Shown one piece after another: positions 23,709 through 28,086 of a stretch of DNA of 28,086 bases; within the stretch, counting starts at the first letter, position 1; each line of letters opens with the position of its first letter. This DNA is from Segatella salivae DSM 15606 (GTDB taxonomy: Bacteria; Bacteroidota; Bacteroidia; Bacteroidales; Bacteroidaceae): positions 1,897,342 to 1,925,427 of the forward strand of contig NZ_GL629647.1 in assembly GCF_000185845.1 (NCBI RefSeq), given 5' to 3'. The translations under genes were made by a program, and so were the position numbers. The notes below the pieces were generated by a model that had not been told where the DNA came from, made no database searches, and saw only the letters and a list, made by a program, of their open reading frames with translations.

Positions 23709-24227
23709 ATGAATCGTCTCTCAATTAACGAGTTTAAGGAGGCTAAAAAGCTTCCTTTGGTCGTTGTTTTAGATGATGTTCGGAGCCTATATAACGTGGG
23801 AAGTGTCTTCCGTTCGGGTGATGCTTTCCGCATAGAAGGCATATATCTCTGCGGTATTACAGCCACTCCGCCGAATGCCGAGATTCATAAGACGGCGCTT
23901 GGAGGCGAAGATAGTGTTGCTTGGAGATACTTTTCACGTGCTGAAGACGCTGTAACGGAATTGCAAAGTCACGATTATTTTGTGTATAGTATAGAGCAAG
24001 TTGAGGGCAGTATAAAGCTACAAGACCTCACGATAGATAAGACTTCGCAGGCTAAGGGCTATGCTGTTGTCTTTGGAAATGAGGTGAAGGGTGTCAAACA
24101 AGAGGTCGTTAATATGAGTGACGGCTGTCTTGAAATCCCCCAATTTGGTACAAAGCATAGTCTCAATGTAAGCACAACAGCCGGTATTGTGATGTGGGAA
24201 TTTACGCGAAAACTATTGTTTGAGTAG
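23709..24227 (+). CDS. TrmH-family SPOUT RNA methyltransferase
   Basis: This enzyme is predicted to 2'-O-methylate tRNA or rRNA using S-adenosylmethionine. The 172-residue protein has all three SPOUT motifs: LYNVGSVFRSGDAF (about 28-40), VFGNEVKGV and IPQFGTKHSLNVSTTAG. The short length means it has only the catalytic domain, without the N-terminal substrate-binding domain of RlmB-type enzymes. The ATG at 23709 is chosen because an earlier ATG at 23676 would overlap sufE. The target nucleotide is unknown. Confidence 0.9.
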   Translation: MNRLSINEFKEAKKLPLVVVLDDVRSLYNVGSVFRSGDAFRIEGIYLCGITATPPNAEIHKTALGGEDSVAWRYFSRAEDAVTELQSHDYFVYSIEQVEGSIKLQDLTIDKTSQAKGYAVVFGNEVKGVKQEVVNMSDGCLEIPQFGTKHSLNVSTTAGIVMWEFTRKLLFE

Positions 24228-24294
24228 GGAAAAACAAGTTAATAGTGGAACAGAAAGCCTTTCTTTATGGCTTAAAATCATTTTATTGAGGCGT

Positions 24295-25365
24295 ATGAAG
24301 AAGAGAATTTATTTTTTTATTGTACTTATTTCATTGCTCCTTTCTTGTCAGAATATGAGTAAAAATCAAACAAATGAACATGCAAAGTTTATGGAAATCA
24401 ATGACACAAACCATTATAGTAAGCCGAGTGAAGAGCTACTTCGGAAGACGCTTACGCCCGAACAATTTGCCATAACGCAACAAGCGGCAACCGAACGCCC
24501 CTTTGTTAATGCCTACGACCATGAGTTTCGACCAGGCATTTATGTAGATGTTACCACAGGACAACCTTTGTTTCTCTCATCCGATAAATATGATTCAGGC
24601 TGTGGATGGCCAGCGTTCTCGCGCCCAATTGACGAACATTTGATTGTCAAAGACACCGATTTATCTCACGGAATGACGCGCACTGAGGTAAAAAGTAAGC
24701 TTGGTGACGCTCACTTAGGACATGTTTTTAACGATGGACCACGTGAAAAGGGCGGACAACGCTACTGCATTAATAGTGGTGCTTTGCGTTTCATTCCCGA
24801 ACAAGATATGGCAAAAGAGGGCTACGGAGCTTATCTCTCACTGCTTCATCCGTTGCAAACCATCTATCTTGCAGGCGGTTGTTTCTGGGGAACAGAGCAC
24901 TTTTTTAAACAGGTTCACGGGGTAAAGGCAACGCAGGTTGGCTATGCCAATGGGCACACGCCACATCCTTCATACCACGAAGTATGTACCGATACAACGG
25001 GATTTGCCGAAACTGTAAAGGTGGAATACGACCCTTCAGAAGTTAGTTTGGCGTTTTTGTTAGACTTATACTTTAGGGCTATCGACCCCACTTCAGTCAA
25101 TCAGCAGGGCAACGACCGCGGAACGCAATACCGAACAGGCATATACTACACCAACAAAGCAGACCTTTCGACGATTGAAGCCGTTGTAAAGGCGCAACAA
25201 AAGCATTACAAACAGCCTATCAGAGTGGAGGTTTCGCCGCTGAAAAACTTTTATTCGGCTGAGGAATATCATCAAGATTATCTCGACAAGAACCCCACAG
25301 GATATTGTCATCTGCCACAAAGTTTGTTTGAAATGGCACGAAAAGCACGCATGAAACAACCATAG
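24295..25365 (+). CDS. Bifunctional peptide-methionine sulfoxide reductase MsrB-MsrA, predicted lipoprotein
   Basis: It repairs oxidised methionine in proteins: MsrB reduces the R and MsrA the S sulfoxide. From the ATG at 24295 it has 356 residues with a lipoprotein signal ending LISLLLSC (Cys18), so it acts outside the cytoplasm. MsrB comes first (FRPGIYVDVTTGQPLF, SGCGWPAFSRP, GQRYCINSGALRF with catalytic Cys158, resolving Cys103). The zinc-binding CxxC pairs of many MsrB proteins are absent. MsrA follows (LAGGCFWGTEHF, catalytic Cys196). No thioredoxin domain is attached, so an external reductant is needed. An upstream ATG at 24220 is rejected because it hides the signal peptide. Confidence 0.92.
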   Translation: MKKRIYFFIVLISLLLSCQNMSKNQTNEHAKFMEINDTNHYSKPSEELLRKTLTPEQFAITQQAATERPFVNAYDHEFRPGIYVDVTTGQPLFLSSDKYDSGCGWPAFSRPIDEHLIVKDTDLSHGMTRTEVKSKLGDAHLGHVFNDGPREKGGQRYCINSGALRFIPEQDMAKEGYGAYLSLLHPLQTIYLAGGCFWGTEHFFKQVHGVKATQVGYANGHTPHPSYHEVCTDTTGFAETVKVEYDPSEVSLAFLLDLYFRAIDPTSVNQQGNDRGTQYRTGIYYTNKADLSTIEAVVKAQQKHYKQPIRVEVSPLKNFYSAEEYHQDYLDKNPTGYCHLPQSLFEMARKARMKQP

Positions 25366-25422
25366 GCGGCAGGCATCATCAGCCACCTTGTCTTGTTTTC
25401 CGACGGTGTTTTTCAAAACTAT

Positions 25423-25451
25423 GCAATGTAGTGATTCGACCACTACATTGC
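25423..25451. terminator. Hairpin between converging msrBA and permease genes
   Basis: A perfect 11-bp stem, GCAATGTAGTG (25423-25433) with CACTACATTGC (25441-25451), and a 7-nt loop. It lies 57 bp after the MsrB-MsrA stop and 17 bp after the permease stop. T-tracts are weak (ATAGTTTTG on the minus strand), so it may serve as a bidirectional terminator or an RNA 3'-end stabiliser. Confidence 0.65.
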
Positions 25452-25468
25452 CGATAGAACACAAGTTC

Positions 25469-26713
25469 TTAGACTTCTTTCTTCAAAGACTTTGCAGGCG
25501 CAAGGATTTTCCTTACAGGATACCACACCGCCAGCCAGCCAACGATGAGCACAGTGACGAAAATCAGTGTCACATCTGTATAATGTACGCTCACAGGATA
25601 GGCGTTTACGATGAAGGTTCCGCTACTGTTTCCGAGTGAAACAAAGCCATATTGCTGTTGCAACCAACACAACAGGAGTCCCAATCCAATACCGATAATC
25701 GCACCAAATGCCGAAATCAACCAGCCTTCGAATAGGAAAATCCGAGATATCTGGTGCTCGTTTGCACCGAGATTTCGCAGTGTTGTCACATCGTTTTTCT
25801 TGTCGATGATCAACATTGAGAGTGAACCTATGATGTTAAAGCATGCTACTATGAGGATGAAAGTAAGGAAAATATAAGCTATATACTTTTCAATCTGCAT
25901 GATCTTAAACGTGTCGGCTTGTTGTTCAAAGCGGTCCATTACCTTGTATTTTGACCCACCTATTGACTGCATCTCTTTCTTAACAGCATCTAAATCGCTG
26001 CCATTTTTCAGTCTGAACTCAAGCGAAGACAATCGTCCTTGCTGTCCAAACAGGTTACGGGCAAAGGCAATTGGCGCGATGATATAGTTCTTGTCGTATT
26101 TGCTTTGATTGACTGCAAACACCACTCCGGGGGATAAGAGCGAGTCAACCACAAAGGCTTGGGTTGGGTTTGCAGCGTCAAATTGTCCTTCTTTCTGTGG
26201 AGCGTAGATGCGAAGATAGTCTCCAAAGCGCGCACCTGTACCCAAAGCAGCAGCTAATCTGATGCCCATGATGCCGTATTGCAGGTTTCCTGCGTGCAAA
26301 CTATACGTGCCGTCACCAAACAATATGTCTTTAACGTGCGTCAACTGGTCAAAGTTGTCGTCGACACCCTTTACAATTACCATCGCCTGTTGACCTTTAT
26401 ATAGCGCTAAAGCCTGGTCTTCCACGCTCTCGGTGGCTACATCTACCGACGGCAAAGCCTTCATCTTTGCCAATAAAGGGTCATCACTCGGAGCCGTCTT
26501 TCCTTGGGTTGGCACCACTTCGAGTTGTGGATCAAAGTTCGTAAAGAATGTAGCCACGAGGTCATGAAAGCCATTGAAGACACTCAACACTATCACAAGG
26601 GCCATCGTTGCCACGGCAACGCCAATCACCGAGATAACAGATATCACGTTGATTGCATTCGTACTCTTCTTTGAAAAGAGGTAACGTTTGGCAATATATA
26701 AAGGAAAATTCAT
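25469..26713 (-). CDS. ABC transporter permease, LolC/LolE (FtsX/MacB) family
   Basis: This inner-membrane subunit is of the type that releases lipoproteins from the membrane to the Lol carrier. The protein has 414 residues with one N-terminal helix (about 17-45, NVISVISVIGVAVATMALVIVLSVFNGF), a large periplasmic domain, then three C-terminal helices including CFNIIGSLSMLIIDKKNDVTTLRNLGA. This is the 4-helix FtsX layout and the motif of LolC/E. No ATPase gene is adjacent. The ATG at 26713 fits family starts (MNFPLYIAKRYLFSKK) better than 26728. It follows rbfA on the same strand after a 171-bp gap. Confidence 0.88.
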   Translation of the reverse strand: MNFPLYIAKRYLFSKKSTNAINVISVISVIGVAVATMALVIVLSVFNGFHDLVATFFTNFDPQLEVVPTQGKTAPSDDPLLAKMKALPSVDVATESVEDQALALYKGQQAMVIVKGVDDNFDQLTHVKDILFGDGTYSLHAGNLQYGIMGIRLAAALGTGARFGDYLRIYAPQKEGQFDAANPTQAFVVDSLLSPGVVFAVNQSKYDKNYIIAPIAFARNLFGQQGRLSSLEFRLKNGSDLDAVKKEMQSIGGSKYKVMDRFEQQADTFKIMQIEKYIAYIFLTFILIVACFNIIGSLSMLIIDKKNDVTTLRNLGANEHQISRIFLFEGWLISAFGAIIGIGLGLLLCWLQQQYGFVSLGNSSGTFIVNAYPVSVHYTDVTLIFVTVLIVGWLAVWYPVRKILAPAKSLKKEV

Positions 26714-26884
26714 AAAAGAAAAACTCACTTCGTCTCCTCATTCCTTTGTCCTAATGACATAAAACAGCGGTTGTTTTGACTCAAAACAGCTTGTTGGGCA
26801 GAACAGCCGACCTTCGTTTGCCTCGCTTGTACACAGCAGTGACACAATGGTTTAGGGTCGGCGGCGAGGAGGTTACACTTGGAT

Positions 26885-27220
26885 TTATTTCTTCAAAAGC
26901 TCGTCTATGCGCTCAATGTAGTCCAAACTATCGTCTATAAAGAAGCGAAGTTCGGGGATAATACGCAGTTGATTGCGCACGCGGCACCCCAAATCATAAC
27001 GTATAGTCTTTGTGTTTGCGGTGACATTCTTTAGAATTTCCTCGCTCTTCTCACTTGGAAATATACTCAGATATGCCGTGCAAATGCTCAAGTCGGGACT
27101 GATTTTAACGCGCGTAACACTAACCATCACGCCATGCATCTGGCGAGTTTGCTCTTGAAAGATAGTCGCAAGTTCTTTCTGTAACAGTCTTGATATGCGG
27201 TTTTGTCTTGTTTCTTGCAT
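26885..27220 (-). CDS. rbfA: Ribosome-binding factor A
   Basis: RbfA is a single KH-fold protein that binds the 30S precursor and helps mature the 5' end of 16S rRNA. The 111-residue protein opens TRQNRISRLLQKELATIF. The family pattern VSVTRVKISPDLSICTAYLSIF and RVRNQLRIIPELRFFIDDS follow. The ATG at 27220 is chosen over one at 27247 because the latter lies inside a perfect promoter box. It is followed on the same strand by the permease gene, a pairing that I recall in other Bacteroidales. Confidence 0.93.
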   Translation of the reverse strand: MQETRQNRISRLLQKELATIFQEQTRQMHGVMVSVTRVKISPDLSICTAYLSIFPSEKSEEILKNVTANTKTIRYDLGCRVRNQLRIIPELRFFIDDSLDYIERIDELLKK

Positions 27221-27244
27221 AATAATTCGAATTAATCTTTGTTG

Positions 27245-27252
27245 CAAAGATA
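27245..27252 (-). promoter_or_regulatory. Putative -7 box of rbfA
   Basis: On the minus strand TATCTTTG matches TAnnTTTG exactly and lies 24 bp before the ATG at 27220. No clear -33 TTTG is found at the usual distance. Confidence 0.5.
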
Positions 27253-27442
27253 CTTATTTTTCTGCTCATCGGGCAGTAATCCACAAGATTTTTACGTGTG
27301 AAGCGCGAAATATAATGGTGCTGAAGGCTTTGCGTATAGCCGTGAGACGATTGCCCATTTTAGTCGAATGTTCTTATACTCCCCATTACCCTATGAGCCA
27401 CCATGCATGGTTTTATCCGCCATGTCGAATGTTACACCTGCG

Positions 27443-27756
27443 CAACGCCGTAGGTGTCGCGCCATTATTCAAATGAATGAATTTTGCAATATAAACGCTC
27501 TCATGATGCAACGCTGTAAGCGTTGTACCTTTGATAGCCCAGGGTTGACAAGCGAAAGCGCAGGCTACCCTGGGTCATATGCCGTTAGTGGAAACAACGC
27601 TGTAGGCGTTGTACCTTTTATTCTTTGTCGTTTTATCGCGGCATTCCACGCAGAAAACGTACAACACCTACGGCGTTGATTTCCTCACTACATGCATAAC
27701 CCAGGGTAGGCTGACGCCAACCTTAGGCTGTCAAACGTACAACGCCTTTAGCGTTG
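27443..27756. repeat. Composite A/B hairpin element, island 4
   Basis: A hairpins start at 27443, 27509 and 27595. Inverted A hairpins start at 27662 and 27740. A B hairpin lies at about 27538-27574 with normal arms. A second, near 27704-27728, has one arm of each subtype (CCCAGGGT with ACCTTAGG), so it pairs imperfectly. The spacing 66, 86, 67, 78 is the mirror of island 3. Confidence 0.85.
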
Positions 27757-27777
27757 AACTAAAATGGTGTTATAATC

Positions 27778-27865
27778 TGCGTCATTCCATGCGATAATTT
27801 GCGTCAAATGGTCGTGTGATTTGCCGTATTTTACACGATAAAATGACGCAAACCATTTTACGCTT
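27778..27865. repeat. 22-bp unit array C4 (four units)
   Basis: Units start at 27778 (TGCGTCATTCCATGCG), 27800 (TGCGTCAAATGG), 27822 (TGCCGTATTTTACACG) and 27844. The last two include a unit in inverted orientation. The array begins 38 bp after the start of the last A hairpin, against 60 bp in islands 2 and 3, a difference of exactly 22. Confidence 0.8.
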
Positions 27866-27923
27866 CATTATCCACAATATTGTCACCCATAATTAACTCC
27901 AAAATAACTCCCTCTATTTCCAC

Positions 27924-28018
27924 GGCTAACTACTCCCCTCTCTCTTCGGAGAACCATAGGTCGCTGTTCGTGAAGCCTGCGAAACGAGGAAAGCAAAGGG
28001 CTGGGGGTGAGGCTTTGT
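27924..28018. repeat. 95-bp dispersed repeat E, copy 2
   Basis: It matches 553-647 without gaps and with about two substitutions. It lies 146 bp from the start of the C4 array, the same distance as from unit 407 of array C1 to copy 1, so the array-to-E block is one homologous unit. Confidence 0.85.
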
Positions 28019-28086
28019 CTGCCTCTCTCCATTCCATGAAGGGGCTGGGGGAGAGGCTGAAAGGCGCTGGTGTCTCGGCTTTGTCT

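Larger units (their letters stand above)
27253..28086. repeat. Repeat island 4
   Basis: This gene-free end of the window lies upstream of rbfA. From 27253 to about 27430 I see nothing recognisable. Then come a composite hairpin element (27443-27756), a 22-bp array (27778-27865), a diverged link and the 95-bp repeat E (27924-28018). After that GGCTTTGTCT recurs at 28011-28020 and 28077-28086 around a G-rich stretch. The order hairpins, 22-bp array, E is the same as at 1-647. Confidence 0.8.

Noticed and set aside
27368..27679. Small protein gene of 103 codons
   Set aside because: It spans the island 4 hairpins and mirrors the frame at 1114-1416. There is no ribosome site or family match I can recognise.

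Overview
The window looks like chromosomal DNA of a Prevotella-like member of the Bacteroidales. The evidence is the gene content: an S46 dipeptidyl-peptidase, a fused SpmA/SpmB-type protein, a nucleoside kinase with an extra N-terminal region, an MsrB-MsrA lipoprotein and rbfA next to a LolC/E-type permease. Several genes also have the Bacteroidetes -7 box TAnnTTTG just upstream. I saw no tRNA, rRNA, CRISPR array, transposase or phage gene. The exact genus is an inference.

Layout. 1-1730: repeat island 1, no credible gene. 7524-1731 (minus): tripartite RND efflux operon, in the order periplasmic adaptor, inner-membrane pump, outer-membrane lipoprotein channel. 7525-8395: divergent control region with a degenerate 22-bp repeat array and a long leader for aspartate ammonia-lyase (8396-9808, plus), which is followed by a clear terminator. 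9827-10899: repeat island 2. 12609-10900 (minus): Na/phosphate symporter family protein, divergent from a nucleoside kinase (12738-14399, plus). 14400-15111: non-coding, with another degenerate 22-bp array and a terminator hairpin. 20103-15112 (minus): SpmA/SpmB-type membrane protein, MOP-family flippase, DPP7-type S46 peptidase. 20104-20876: repeat island 3. 21881-20877 (minus): C1 papain-like lipoprotein, divergent from a plus-strand run of U32 family protein, SufE, SPOUT RNA methyltransferase and MsrB-MsrA lipoprotein. 27220-25469 (minus): rbfA followed by a LolC/E-like permease. 27248-28086: repeat island 4.

The genes are mostly housekeeping or envelope functions: drug/toxic compound export, aspartate-to-fumarate metabolism, phosphate uptake, periplasmic peptide breakdown, repair of oxidised methionine, Fe-S supply, RNA modification and ribosome maturation.

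The unusual content is between the genes. Four islands share a composite element made of two hairpin types: A, a 17-nt hairpin such as CAACGCCGTAGGTGTTG, and B, a longer hairpin with arms CCCAGGGT/ACCCTGGG. These are arranged as inverted halves. They sit beside arrays (C) of diverged 22-bp units that keep exact 22-bp spacing. Direct-repeat offsets inside the islands are 440, 528, 660 and 792 bp, all exact multiples of 22 and even of 44. One island differs from two others by exactly one 22-bp unit. Hairpin arms change in a compensatory way. This suggests a structured, phased intergenic repeat family that evolves in fixed length steps. Its function is unknown to me.
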